DNA of 64,000 bases. It comes from Monoplex corrugatus. Lineage: Eukaryota; Mollusca; Gastropoda; Littorinimorpha; Ranellidae. The DNA lies in NCBI GenBank assembly GCA_030674185.1, contig JAPXFY010000015.1, positions 20,250,780-20,314,779 of the forward strand, in the 5' to 3' direction. Both the position numbers and the translations under genes were made by a program. Below the pieces are notes generated by a model. The model searched no databases and was not told the origin of the DNA. It saw only the letters and a program-made list of their open reading frames with translations. This document shows positions 33,611-44,609 of this stretch, piece after piece (position 1 is the stretch's first letter; every line of letters starts with the position of its first letter).

Positions 33611-34785
33611 GCGCGGCCTTATTGGGTGTCCACAGTCTTCTGTGCTGCTTTGTTGTGAATGTTAGTTCTAACAGTGTATGGTTGCATGAAACTTTTTTTC
33701 AACGACTGTCACAGGAAAAATGGCAGAACGAGTTCATATTGAGAAGTTAAAAGTTAAATCTCACACCAGTTAGGAACCATTTTGAAGTCAGAACAAAATG
33801 AAGGGATAAAGAGAAATGATGAAGATTCAGTGATGAAATTCTAGAAACTATATTCTTATTACTTGCAAAACTCAACTGAACTTCAGACAGCTACAAGTGA
33901 ATTTTCTTGCCTCGGGGACATGAATGGGAAAAAAAAAAATTCCCTTTCTCCCCCTTCATCAAAGTTTTTGATTGTTTGTCACTGTTCTCTTTGAAGAAGG
34001 CAAAGGCTGTATACTGGAGTGCTTCTCCGTTTTTATGTTAATGGTGATAGATCTGTTGCCCTCTTATCTGTGAAAGATTAAAAAAGCAGAAGCCTGTTTT
34101 ACCATGCAATTGGCTTACTTGGTACATACAGATCTGTGGTTCTTGACTTTCTTAAGCAGTGGTCTCCTGTTAGGTACCTGTCTGTTTCCAAGTCATCGCT
34201 GAAGGTAGTGATGCTATGTTTGTTGATTTTCAGGACTATGAGTTTGATTGCGCTGCTGATGGATACTCTTAGTTTGTTTTCGAGCTACAGAGAGAGGCTA
34301 AATGTAGGATTGGAGACTTGATCAGAACTTCAGCACCTACATCAACATCAGCAGGAACTACTCTTAACAGCTTATCCACCTGGCAGATGAATTTGCCATG
34401 ATTCCTCCAGGCATACCTCAAGTGTTGAAAAGCATTATGAAGGTTTGAAACTAAACTCCTTGTCATGGAGTCCCTCCCAAGACATGTTAAGACGTTGGAT
34501 TATGATTTGCTTATCCAAAGCTGGCATAGACATGACTATTTCACGTATCTATCTGCTCAGTTGCTACATCAAGGATTGTAGGTAACGTCCCCATAAAGAG
34601 TGTTCTGAAAACGGCCGTTGGGAAAATTTGAAAGACTTTCACTGCATATTGCCAGGAGCTGGTATTCATACATGGCCACTTTGATCAAGCTGTCTGTCTG
34701 GGAAATAGAAGCAAATAGATGAAGGTATTTTAAATCTTGCATGATCCAGAACCCTCATGGAATACTGGGAAGCAAAACTCCACAA
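33611..34785. other. Unassigned DNA
   Basis: No recognised protein. Small ORFs lack motifs. Confidence 0.45.
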
Positions 34786-34787
34786 AC

Positions 34788-35095
34788 TAACTCACCTTTT
34801 GACATTTCACTGGGGTTTTGCAGACTGTTATAAAGTCAGGATAGGATCAGGCATGTTGCTCGTGATCTGTGTTGTCATTGAAATTGAATGAAATAGATTT
34901 TTCTAAAATATCAAGTGAGATAGATGTCTGTCTTTTCAACTTTTCAAGTTCTCTGCTTGTCCCTCCCTTTTCTGATCCTGCCTGTGCCAGTTGTATGTTC
35001 TGTCTGGTTAAACATCACATTCTGTTGCCTGATCGTATCCTTCATTTTGGTCTGCAAAACCCCAGCTAGTCATCACAAGGTGAGTTTGTTTGATT
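34788..35095. repeat. Inverted repeat with about 66-nt arms (possible foldback/MITE)
   Basis: The left arm (34788-34853) has AACTCACCTT, CTGGGGTTTTGCAGAC, AAGTCAGGATAGGATCAGGC. The right arm (35028-35095), read on the minus strand, has AACTCACCTTGTGATG, CTGGGGTTTTGCAGAC, AAGGATACGATCAGGC. About 170 nt separate the arms. A partial match to the left arm, GGGGTTTTGTGGACCAGTAT then GAAGTCAGGAT, also lies at 32706-32735. Confidence 0.6.
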
Positions 35096-35485
35096 GTAGA
35101 GTTTTTAGAGTGAAGTTTAATTTCAGTTTTTGTTTTGAAATGGTACTGTACTTTGAAAATTCTGTTATACAGATATGTGCCATATGATGGAAAATGGATC
35201 TTGAATACTTGTTTGAAATGCCATGCTGTACATAAATGGGTCTGAAGGTTCTGCATAGTTTGTCCTTGAATTCATCATTCATTGAGACGGAAAACTGTTA
35301 AGTTTAATTTGTTAATAGTGAAATCTGATTTCTTTCAAAAACTTTTAAAATGTTGATAGTTTTTTTTCAAAAGATAGTGCATCACTCTGTGTCATTGGCA
35401 AATTTTGAAATCTTTTACTAGTTTTGGAATAAGTTTGTTACACTTGTAGTTGTTCTTGTATTTTGTATGTTTTTTTATTTTTTTT

Positions 35486-35516
35486 ATGGGGGGGGGGGGC
35501 GGGGGGGGGGGGGGGC
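35486..35516. repeat. G homopolymer run
   Basis: About 28 bases, almost all G, with two C interruptions. Confidence 0.9.
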
Positions 35517-35518
35517 GG

Positions 35519-35818
35519 CAGATCATGTAGAAACATCGAAGAATAGTGTAGGAGTGGGGTTTTTGTAATGGGTAATTGGGAAGAGATGGAAAGATTTTGG
35601 TGATGGTAAGAGTTTTGGGGTGGTAATGGCATGGAAAGGTTTTGGGAGTGGTAATGGGATAGGCAAGATTTGGGGGAGCGGTAAAGGGATAGGAAAGATG
35701 TTTGGGGTGGTATTGGGATGAGTAAGATTTTGGGAGTGGAAATTGGATAGGTAAGATTTCAGGAATAGTAATGGGAAAGGTAAGATTTTGAAAGTGGTAA
35801 TGGGATAGGTGCATGGGT
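35519..35818. repeat. About 29-bp G-rich minisatellite with leader
   Basis: The leader CAGATCATGTAGAAACATCG is followed by about 8 diverged units of AAGATTTTGGGAGTGGTAAT + GGGATAGGT. The same leader and one or two units recur at 38393-38530 on the other side of the LINE remnant. Confidence 0.75.
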
Positions 35819-35899
35819 CATCCTGAAACACTACTGACCAAGCAAGGCAACAGCTGATTGAAACAAAGATGTATGAACAAATGGACAAACGAAAATGAA

Positions 35900-38340
35900 A
35901 AGAATGAACGAACAAAAATGGACTAAAAACACCTCAGAACAAGCTAGGACAACAAGAATTGGAACCTGGAACATATGTGAGCTGGCCGACAAAGAAACCG
36001 AATTTTAGTTTATGGAAGCGTTGGGAATAGCTGACGTAAGGAAGAAGAAAAATATCGGTAAACATAATTATATATAAATATTTTTTGACAGTATGGAGTG
36101 GAACACAGGATGGCAAGGAAGCCAAACATGGAATATGGTTTATTATCAGTTGTGAGAAGTCCAAATTTGTAACAGATGTCAAATATGTATCAGGAAAACC
36201 CCCCACAAGCATCAGGATGATGGGTGGTAAAGCAACAACAATGTATTCAAGTATATGTGCCATGTAACGACACCTACTCTGAAGATGAAAGGACGAAATT
36301 CCATGAAGATCTAGATCTAGGTGTCTTGTCAGCCCATTAAACTTCAAAGAAAATGTTACTGGAATGTGAGTTGGCCCCAGGACATCACCATGGGAAAGAT
36401 ATTTTGGTCCTCATAATGATCATAATACAGAACACCACAGCAGGAGAGAAATGCTCTGAAGAGTTTTGTGCTGACTGTGACCTCATCATCACAGACGTTT
36501 TTCAAACACAGGAAAAGTCATAAGAAAACATGGTACAAGGGAACAATTTGGAGCGGTCATCACATATCAACTTCATACTTGCAAAAAGAGAGAAAATCAA
36601 AGATGCCATTCCAAACTACATTATCAATACCATCCGTACCAGTGATCATAACCTTCACCTGTGCCAAAATAAGAAAACAAAAAATGCCTCAAAAGAGAGG
36701 ATGTCATAAACTTAAGAAATGTAACTAAACTAAAGCAGCAACAAAATGCAGTAATCTCTCCAAAGAAGCATGAAATGTACGTGTTTAGCGGAGAAATTTT
36801 AAGGACCATGTAATGGCTGCATTGACCAAAGAATGTGGAACATTAAAAGAAAAGTAATCATATGGTGGAATGAAGGATAAGAAATTATCATTTAAAAAGT
36901 TGCAGAAGACAAGAGATGAACAGGATAAGACTAGTACAGACAAAGCAGTGATAGCACCAAAGGATGACTGATGGAAGCGTTACAAGAAACAGTTGGCAAA
37001 GAGGATCCACAACAGTTCTACCAAATTGTGAAAAGCATGCATACCCAGGAAGAACATTTTGACACAACAACAGTAATCAGCAGCAAAGATGGGGAACAAA
37101 ACAAAAGAAAACAAAACAAAACAGTGTTGGTAATAGGACTACCAAGAATTGTGTAATCCTTCAGGCGAAGCCAGTTTGTGAACTTCTTTTGCCAGAAATT
37201 TGGAACTATCATTTCTAAAAAGTGAAGTTGAAGAGGTCATCAGAAGAAGTCCCAAAAACAAAGCACTACCTGTGGATGGCATAACATCAGAATTAAAGCT
37301 TGTGAAGACATTGGTGTCAAGTGATTGCACACAATCTTCATGCTGTTGCACACTATCCTCACAAAGCGTGGCTAAAGAGAAAGATTCCAAGTGACTGGCA
37401 TCAAGTAATCGTCATACCTTTATGGTAGAAAAAAGGAAACAAAGGAACGGCATTGTTATAGACATCCAACTGAGTGAGACCCAGTTTGGGTTCAGAGAGG
37501 AAGAGGATGTACAGATGCAATTGAATGAGAACAATTGAATGTAACAGGGAAGTGAATAAGCATATATTGATCAGGAGAAAGCATTTGATAGATTGAATAA
37601 ATGCCAGCTACGGTTATTGCTTGAAGAGTTTGGAGTCAAAGGCCAGCTCGTAGGAAACAAATTGGCAGTGTACAAATACAGCTTATGCGCAGTTAGAATG
37701 TCAGAGGGACTGGCAGAATGGATTACCTCTTGAGTCGGACAGGGATGTATGCTGCCTCCTTTGCTGTTTATCATATATGTATATATGGACAGAATAAGTA
37801 AAGTAGCCAATGTTGACCGTTCTGCTCAAAGTGAACTCCTTTTTGCTGATCCTCATCCTCATCCGTAAGGATCACAGAAAATTTGAGTCCAGCAAGAATT
37901 CTGAAATGAAAATTAGCATCTCCCAAACAGAAATTCCTCCTAACTAAATAGAGATTGTAAATGGATTCAAATACCTTTGGACATTATTCACAGTCAAAGT
38001 CTGCTAGATACCAACTGGTGCCATTTCTTTCCCACAAAAATATCCCAATGGAGGCAGAAAGACAATTGATAAATAGTGTACTTATGACATACCAGCGAGT
38101 GCTAATTGAAATGAGATGTGTCAGGAAGTCCATGAATGTCACAAGAAGAGGAAATGGAAAAGTTCAGGAGCATGTTGTAACTGTGCCAGTCATATAGTTC
38201 ATTGGAAAAGAGAGAATGAGTTGTTTTTGAAACATGATCAGAATGGTTACCGATATGTCTGGTGCAAGAGCATTCTGCACAAGAGATATAGGGTTCAGGA
38301 ACAAAGGAAGACAAAGTAAAAGATGATCAGATGGTTCTAG
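35900..38340 (+). pseudogene. Decayed non-LTR retrotransposon (EN + RT, CFDP2/RTE-like)
   Basis: About 36095-36267 reads GKEAKHGIWFIISCEKSKFV and KPPTSIRMM, endonuclease middle. 36450-36660 has CADCDLIITDVFQTQ and HINFILAKREKIKDA, endonuclease end. 36971-37090 reads EALQETVGKEDPQQFYQIVK, the linker. 37700-37860 has VGQGCMLPPLLFIIYVYMDR and LLFADP, RT blocks 4-5, with the FADD box damaged. 37950-38100 has GFKYLWTLFT. Stops and shifts throughout. The C-terminal tail and GAT terminus were not found, so the 3' end may be lost. Confidence 0.75.
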
Positions 38341-38392
38341 TATTACTACTAAAAGATCCATAAGAGTTTCTGATCATGTGTTTTTGGGGTGG

Positions 38393-38530
38393 TGCAGATC
38401 ATGTAGAAACATTGTAAAATAGTATCGAAGTGGTGTTTCTGTAATGTAATAAATAGTTGGGCAGAGAAGGAAAGATTTTGGGGGTGGTAATGAGATAAGG
38501 TGTTGGAATGGTTATGGCATAGGAAGTCTT
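38393..38530. repeat. Second copy of the 35519 leader and minisatellite unit
   Basis: GCAGATCATGTAGAAACATT, then GTGGTGTTTCTGTAATG and AAGATTTTGGGGGTGGTAAT match 35519-35600. Together they bracket the LINE remnant as direct repeats about 2.87 kb apart. Confidence 0.65.
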
Positions 38531-38539
38531 GCAGCAAAA

Positions 38540-39500
38540 CAACCTCAATAGCAGACACTTTTAGTAGGTATCAGAGGAAGCAAAAATTGAAGTGAATATA
38601 TAGATTCAGAGGGAAATGGTTGAAAACCGAGATTGTGGGATGACTTTTTTTTTTTTAAAAAGATCAAAGGGGGAGAACAGGAGGGAGCTAAGAGAGCAAT
38701 GGGGATAGTTTTTTGGTGCAATGAGACTGGTAGAGATATTTAGGTACATTTCCAAATTTGCAAGCACCAAGTCTAGTTTTAATGGAGATTGCAATGGAGA
38801 TTTTGGACTTAAAATCAGTGAAGGACTGGGTCTGAACATTTTGAAAGATTTTTTTGTATTTTCATAATATAATATAAACCATTAGAAAACTACAACTCAA
38901 AGAGGCCTGTAAATGACAGAGCTAGAGTAAAATTTTTGTATTACGAGATGCAGATGATAATTTTAAAATCAATGAAAGATTGTGTTCTGAAATGCTTAAA
39001 CAAAACGAAATATATAAATGGTGATTTGTTGAAAAAATTAAATCCAAGACAGGTATTTGAATGCTATAAAATCCAGAGAAATTTTTACTGATGAAAAGTG
39101 AATGATTAAAATCAAAGGAGAAGATGCATTTTAAAACATATAGATATAGAAGAGAATATAGCTGATGTCAAGTATGTGCTCCACCCAAATCTCCAGACTC
39201 CTTGACAAAAAACCTGAACTGGGGAGCAGATGTCAAGGATGCTTTCAGAGGAATTTCTAGTTACTGAATCAATAGGATTAGGAAAGGTGGGTGGAAGAGG
39301 GGTAAAAGGGGAAGGAGGGGGTAATATGTGCTTATAAAATTGCTCTAAGTCGAAATTTACAATTTTCATTAATCCTCTGTACTTTGAAATCTTTCATACA
39401 TGTCTCAAACCACAACAGAAATCACACATATGGGGTCACCTTTAAATGTATTATTAATTGTATATAATGATGTGTACATAGAATTAAAAACAAAAACAAT
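38540..39500. other. Unassigned AT-rich DNA
   Basis: No repeats or coding features recognised. Confidence 0.45.
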
Positions 39501-39531
39501 CTCCTGCAGGGAGAAAAATGATGGGCCTTAT

Positions 39532-39632
39532 CCCAGCTGTGACTAGTTTGGAAAATACCCCTTTGGATTCAAGATTCACAATAGGAATCTTGAATCCAAA
39601 GGGGAATACTTTCCAAAATAGCCACAGCTGGG
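39532..39632. repeat. Long hairpin 1 (46-48 nt arms, 7-nt loop)
   Basis: Left arm 39532-39577 (CCCAGCTGTGACTAGTTTGG ... CTTTGGATTCAAGATTC). Right arm 39585-39632 (GAATCTTGAATCCAAAGGGG ... GCCACAGCTGGG). Near-perfect near the loop, with a few mismatches and small bulges outward. Confidence 0.9.
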
Positions 39633-39654
39633 GGTAGAGTCCATTGAAGAAAAG

Positions 39655-39822
39655 CCCCTCAAAATGGTTTTCTTAATATTGAGCACTCATTAGAATTTAA
39701 TACACCAAGGTACAATAATAGAAGACAGGACTTTTTGAGTCATCTTTTTATACTATGGAACCCTTGGTGTATTAAATTCTAGCAAGTGCTCATGTACTAT
39801 ATTAAGAAATCCATTTTGAGGG
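39655..39822. repeat. Long hairpin 2 (about 56-61 nt arms, 51-nt loop)
   Basis: Left arm 39655-39710 (CCCCTCAAAATGGTTTTCTT ... AATTTAATACACCAAGG). Right arm 39762-39822 (CCTTGGTGTATTAAATTCTA ... AATCCATTTTGAGGG). The sequence is unrelated to hairpins 1, 3 and 4. Confidence 0.9.
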
Positions 39823-39961
39823 ATTTACAGAACTTGGTCCTAGTTATTTTATTCCCTTTTACAGATAATACAGCATAAAAATTATATACACTTGTCTGTA
39901 AATAAATCCTATTTGACTGAAAACTTGTGGCTTTCATTTCAGTGAGAATACATTGTGAATT

Positions 39962-40230
39962 GGTGGCACAAAGATTAGAAATATGACCATGGGCCTATAT
40001 GTCCAAAGTAGGTTCCAACTGAAATTTTTTTGTTGAATTGTTTTTGGCAGCCAGATATTTTGTTGGGGCCTAACATTTTGGATTTCCAATCGTTTGCAAT
40101 ATTGGAAATACAAAATGTTAGGCCCCCACAAAATACCTGGCTGCCAGAAACAATTCAACCACAAAAATGTTGGAACCAACCTTGGACATTGGCCCATGGT
40201 CATATTTCTAAATCAAGTTTCATGTGCCCC
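39962..40230. repeat. Long hairpin 3 (about 128-nt arms, 10-nt loop)
   Basis: Left arm about 39962-40090 contains GAAATATGACCATGGGCC, TTGAATTGTTTTTGGCAGCC and GGCCTAACATTTTGGATTTC. Right arm about 40101-40230 contains their complements (GGCCCATGGTCATATTTC, CTGCCAGAAACAATTCAACC, CAAAATGTTAGGCCCCC). The loop is about 10 nt at 40091-40100, so the transcript could fold into a single long stem. Confidence 0.92.
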
Positions 40231-40342
40231 AAAATCAGTATAGCAAAAAACATAGAATTTGGAGGCACAAAACCAACAAATATCAAATCTCCATACTTGG
40301 CAGTACAACTATTCACATCAAAATTTCTAATACATAGTTTTT

Positions 40343-40517
40343 TATGGTTGAATCTCTTCTGGCAGCCAGATATTTCTGCTGTGGCCTAACATTTTGGATT
40401 TCCAGGGGATAACTATCATTTCCAGTATTGTAACAGTTGAAAATGAAGTTACCCCCTAGAAATCCAAAATGTTAAGCCCCCCAAAAATATCTGGTTTCCA
40501 GAAACAATCTAACCACA
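40343..40517. repeat. Long hairpin 4 (about 71-nt arms, 33-nt loop), homologous to hairpin 3
   Basis: Left arm 40343-40413 (GGTTGAATCTCTTCTGGCAG, CCAGATATTTCTG, GGCCTAACATTTTGGATTTC). Right arm 40447-40517 (AGTTACCCCCTAGAAATCC, AAAATGTTAAGCCCC, CCAGAAACAATCTAACCAC). It shares the GGCAGCCAGATATTT and CCTAACATTTTGGATTTCC blocks with hairpin 3. Confidence 0.9.
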
Positions 40518-40529
40518 AAACTACATTCT

Positions 40530-41545
40530 CAGTTGGAAACCATCCTAAAATCAGTGTAGAAATCATCTACAGGATATGAGGCACAAACCAAAACCATATC
40601 AAATCATGAAATTCATTTGTGGCAAAACTGAACACTACCACTATACTTGGCAGTACAAAAAAATTTCAAGTACACATTGCATCCAAGAAAAGCATATGCA
40701 TTTTGACATACTATAAAAAAAATGCATACACATTAACACTTATCAAAGTGTGCATTCATGAGTATTGGCATTCCTTGTGATAGTTAAGTGCTAGCTCTTC
40801 AGATAATGTTAAAAGATTCCACAGCAACAAAGGAGAAACATCAAGACCAGTCCAATTTCACACATTTGGTACATTGCTTACAACACAGAAGATACTGTAC
40901 ATGTTCACAATTAGAAAAAACCCAAACCCACTTTCAAGAGAGGGAGGACATTTGATATAAACTGAAACAGCAGGCAAGGCATTGCTTAGAAAATGGACTC
41001 AAGGATTTGTTAATCTTTGGACATTGGCCCAAAATCAGTATAGAAATAAACATTGCCAGAAATGAACACTACCACTATACTTGTCAGTACAAAACAAAAT
41101 TTGGCACATTTGTGTATGCATTTTGACATACTATTGAAAAAAACTACATACAATTAACATGCATCCTGAGAACACTTCAGAAGAATCAATGTGCATTTAG
41201 GAGTATCAGCATTCTTGTGATCAAGACCCCTAACTGGATCTTAATTTGATAGTTTAGGTACTAGCTCTTCAGATATTGTTACAGATTATAAAACACAGAA
41301 AAATTCAAGTACCAAGTGTGTACATTACTAAGGCATTGTGATGCTGCAGTCTGCAGTTTTTAGTGTACAATATATATACAAAAATGTATAGGCCTACATA
41401 CTCAAATCTGGCCTATCTATAAGATAAAAAAAAACCCCAAACAAATCCTACTTTCAAAAGAGCATCTAAAGAGGGAGAACATTTGATAAAAACTGAAACA
41501 GCAAGCAAAACTGTGAAAAAAGTTATTCAAGGATTTGTCAATCTA
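40530..41545 (+). repeat. Tandem duplication, about 490-510-bp unit (two copies)
   Basis: Blocks recur in the same order. AAAATCAGTGTAGAAAT at about 40549 matches AAAATCAGTATAGAAAT near 41032. CACTACCACTATACTTG is near 40633 and 41068, GCATTTTGACATACTAT near 40698 and 41118, and CTAGCTCTTCAGATA near 40792 and 41261. AGGGAGGACATTTGATA and AGGGAGAACATTTGATA are near 40943 and 41470, followed by AAGGATTTGT. A third partial match to the first block (CAAAATCAGTATAGCAAAA to ACTTGGCAGTACAA) lies at about 40230-40310, between hairpins 3 and 4. Confidence 0.75.
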
Positions 41546-41570
41546 TAAAAAAAAAATTGAATTTTAATTA

Positions 41571-41642
41571 ATAAAGAAAAGGAAAATGTCCCGGAGATGG
41601 GGATACTATTTACATTGAAAGAGCCCCTAGCATCCCAAGGCT
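41571..41642 (-). mobile_element. R2 interspersed repeat, short 5' stub
   Basis: On the minus strand it reads CTTGGGATGCTAGGGGCTCT, TTCAATGTAAATAGTATCCC, CATCTCCGGGACATTTTC, matching the first roughly 70 bp of R2. Confidence 0.65.
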
Positions 41643-42680
41643 ATATTTGGCCAGTCTTGACAGTGTAGATGTAGAACTGAAGAGCAGAAGCTTGCATGAA
41701 GACCTTGTAGAAAACGCTGCAGCGTTGGGCCTTTTCTACACTGAGGCAGTCTCAGAGACAACTTGGCATTGGTTGCAGTTACAAGAGTAAAGCAGCGTTT
41801 ACCGATGTACTTGAAATAGTCCGCCTGAGGCTTGCAGTGTCAATGTGGATCAGGTTTGTCGCGAGGTGTTGACTGGAGCTGTTGCACACACACACGCGCA
41901 CACAATTACAAATTAAATGCAGTACCACAATCTCCATGTTTTATCCTCAAAAGCAAATTTAATACAGAAAATATTTTAAGTCCAATGCTTACCTGGACTC
42001 CATAATATCTGGTTAAAAATTAGTTCAGCACCAACGTATGTTTTATTCTAAAATGTAGACAATACAAACTTTTTTCTACTCAACCAAGAACATGGTACGA
42101 CAATACATTTAATATTGAAGATTTATAATTTCATTGCACTGAAAACATTTAACAAAGGTCATACAGCTTATTGTAATCTTTGTATTTTTTAATCAATTTC
42201 ATACAGAATAATTCACTGTATTAGACACACAGGCACCATCGCACTCTTACATTCAATTATGCCAATACACAATCTATTATGCAAGAATAAAACCAAAGTA
42301 AGCATGTACCACATGTTCATACACACACCGATAACCCCCTACTAGATGCACATACCGAGCAGCAAGCATGCATGTGCGCTTGTACACACACACAGGCAGG
42401 CAAACTTTCATTTGCATACGCTTACTTTAAAGGACAGTTTGCTTTACCTTTCCAAACCCTGAATAGGGTCGGGTACCTGTTCCACACCCGGGTGGACTTC
42501 AGCCACAGTTTCTACTTAGCTGCTTTTTCTTCAGTCTCAAATGACTGACAGCACTCAAGTAAATGTAAATTATATAACTGATGTACAATACAGGCTCTAA
42601 GGACCAAGCTTATTGCCTTGAATCAACCGAGTTTGATTGTTTTCCAGCCATGAACAATGTCACAAATGTTCACACTTGAT
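41643..42680. other. Unassigned DNA
   Basis: A short CA run near 41886. No coding or repeat family recognised. Confidence 0.45.
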
Positions 42681-42689
42681 ATAGACTAA

Positions 42690-42990
42690 AGCTGCACTCT
42701 TCGCTGCATGTAAACTGCTCTACCTTCATACACTACAGCTGCAATCCTCAATGTAAACTGCTGTACCTTCATACGCTACAGCTGCAATCCTCAATGTATG
42801 TTAACTGCTCTACCTTCATACACTACAGCTGTAATCTTCACTGTGTATAAACTGATATATCTTCATAGACTACACAGCTGCAATCCTCACTGTATGTAAA
42901 CTACTCTACCTTCATACACTACAGCTGCAATCTTCACTATGTATAAACTGATATATCTTCATAGACTACACAGCTGCACTCCTCAATGTA
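42690..42990. repeat. 46/47-bp minisatellite, part 1
   Basis: The unit is TAAACTGCTCTACCTTCATA + CACTACAGCTGCAATCCTCA + ATGTATG. A diverged partner unit with TATAAACTGATATATCTTCA gives about 96-bp dimers (42801-42895, 42896-42990). Interrupted by Tc1 A copy 1 at the TA of AATGTATG. Confidence 0.88.
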
Positions 42991-43214
42991 TACTCCTAAT
43001 CATAATTTAAGGGCCACTTCTTCCTTCCTCTCTAATTTTAAGTTGAAATAATTGACAATGTTTAGAATTGATTCTATGTTTTATTTCATCATTTCCACAC
43101 CTGTTTTGGAAAAAGAAATTAGCACAATGACCCATTAGTGAACAGCACATGCATTTAAAGGAACATCCCCCCCTTTTCAAAAAACAGAAAGTGTCAGATT
43201 TGGCCAATCTGTTT

Positions 43215-44243
43215 TCAATATCGCGTGTGTCCGCCCCGAGCCTGGATGCATGCTTCACAGCACCGATGCATCGACCCCACAAGGGTACGGAGTGTGTCCT
43301 GAGGGATGGCCGCCCACTCGATCTGCAGGATGTCGACCAGCCTGGCCAGGGTGCCCGGTGGGGGGTGGTTGTCCCTGATGCGCCTCCCGAGCACATCCCA
43401 GAGGTGTTCAATTGGGTTCAGGTCAGGTGAGCACGCTGGCCAGGCCATACGGACGACTTCATGCTGCTCCAGGAAGTCGGTCACAAGGCGTGCTCGATGC
43501 GCAGGTGCATTGTCGTCCTGGAAGATGGCGCCTTGACCAAGGTCCACAAGCGCAGGCAGTGCCACGGCCGCCAGAACCTCGTCCCGGTACCGGACCCCGT
43601 TCAGGATGCCGTCAATGGGGAGCAGGGGGGTCCGGGTACCACGGCTCATGCCACCCCACACCATCACCGACCCGCCGCCGTACCGGTTATGCTCTTGGAC
43701 AGTGGCGTCAGCGAACCTCTCCCCTTGACGTCGCCACACCCGAGCCCGGCCATCGTTAAAGGTCAGGGTGAACCTGGACTCATCCGAAAACAAGACCCGG
43801 GCCCACTGTTGCCTTGTCCAGGTCACGTGCTCCCTGGCCCAGGTCATGCGGCGCACTCTGTTGACCGGTGACAGCACGGGTCGGACGGCCGGTCTCCGTG
43901 ACCTCAAGTTTGCCTCATGTAGCCGTCTTCTCACCGTGCTGCAGCTGATGTTAGCACCTGTTGCGTCCCTCAGCTGACCCCTCAAGGTCACCGCAGTGGA
44001 TGCCCTTTCCCTCAGGACGGAGAGGGCAAGGTAGCGGTCTTGCTGTCTTGTCGTTACTCTGGGTCGACCCGTGTGACGCCTTTCCTGGACTGCTCCAGTC
44101 TCATTGAAGCGCTCCTGCAGTCTCTGGATTGTGGAATGCGACACTTCAAGTCGTCTAGCAACTTCCCGCTGCGCTAGGCCTTCATCAAGCAGAGCGAGGG
44201 CTCTCCCCCGCTGCTCATCCGTCATCCGTCGTCTTGCAAGCAT
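43215..44243 (-). CDS. Tc1-like transposase, family A copy 1 (342 aa, apparently intact)
   Basis: Cut-and-paste transposase acting in the nucleus on the element's own terminal repeats. Residues about 7-58 form the first helix-turn-helix (GLAQREVARRLEVSHSTIQR), a GRPR hook at 59-62 separates it from a second helical region to about 115. The catalytic domain has LFSDESRF (Asp154), VWRRQGERF, GGGSVMVWGGMS, FQDDNAPAHRA (Asp244) and SPDLNPIEHLWD (Glu279). The last two are 34 residues apart, so DD34E. It ends GGHTRY-stop. 342 aa is normal for the family. The start is ATG CTT GCA AGA CGA CGG ATG; a second in-frame ATG at codon 7 is also plausible. No stop or shift, so it may be functional. Confidence 0.95.
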   Translation of the reverse strand: MLARRRMTDEQRGRALALLDEGLAQREVARRLEVSHSTIQRLQERFNETGAVQERRHTGRPRVTTRQQDRYLALSVLRERASTAVTLRGQLRDATGANISCSTVRRRLHEANLRSRRPAVRPVLSPVNRVRRMTWAREHVTWTRQQWARVLFSDESRFTLTFNDGRARVWRRQGERFADATVQEHNRYGGGSVMVWGGMSRGTRTPLLPIDGILNGVRYRDEVLAAVALPALVDLGQGAIFQDDNAPAHRARLVTDFLEQHEVVRMAWPACSPDLNPIEHLWDVLGRRIRDNHPPPGTLARLVDILQIEWAAIPQDTLRTLVGSMHRCCEACIQARGGHTRY

Positions 44244-44267
44244 GGTTAAAACGAACCAAGAACGGGT

Positions 44268-44281
44268 CCTTTTTATCCTCG
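44268..44281 (-). promoter_or_regulatory. TATA-like box of Tc1 A copy 1
   Basis: On the minus strand GAGGATAAAAAGGACC lies about 30 nt upstream of the transposase ATG. The same element sits in copy 2 at 51671-51684. Promoter role is inferred from position. Confidence 0.4.
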
Positions 44282-44609
44282 TCTGCGGGCAACTTTGGAT
44301 GGAGTAGTGTTCAAAAAGGGCTTGCCTTGCACGTGCAAAGCGAATTTTGTCGCTACCTTGCCTGCGTCGTCAGAGAGACCCTGCTGAAGATTCGACAATT
44401 TCGTGTGGAAATTGTCTTCCTTGGGCCGCCCATTGCAAATCGGCAAATCCCCAAACACGTGCCAAAAGGAAACTGCAATGTTGTCTGAGCTCTTATCCAT
44501 TCAGTTACGGCAACGAATTGGAGAAAAGAGTAAGAGAAAATAGGTTATTTCTCCTTTCAAAAATTGACTCAAAAACGTTCCTGGCCCTTCAATAATGACG
44601 TGTAGTATA

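Larger units (their letters stand above)
42991..44607 (-). mobile_element. Tc1-like transposon, family A, copy 1 (1617 bp)
   Basis: Ends are TACTCCTAATCATAATTTAA at 42991 and, on the minus strand from 44607, TACTACACGTCATTATTGAA. The 26-bp terminal repeats agree at 20 of 26 positions, including AAGGGCCA. TA at 42989-42990 and at 44608-44609 is the target duplication; removing the element restores CAATGTATGTAAAC, the flanking minisatellite unit. It carries one transposase gene on the minus strand. Copy 2 is at 51345-52959. Confidence 0.93.

Noticed and set aside
33095..33750. 7-residue hydrophobic repeat ORFs resembling membrane proteins
   Set aside because: Translation of a 21-bp minisatellite.
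43007..43871. Other-frame ORFs within Tc1 A copy 1 (and equivalents at 51973-52943 in copy 2)
   Set aside because: Shadows of the transposase gene; GC-rich coding DNA leaves other frames open.
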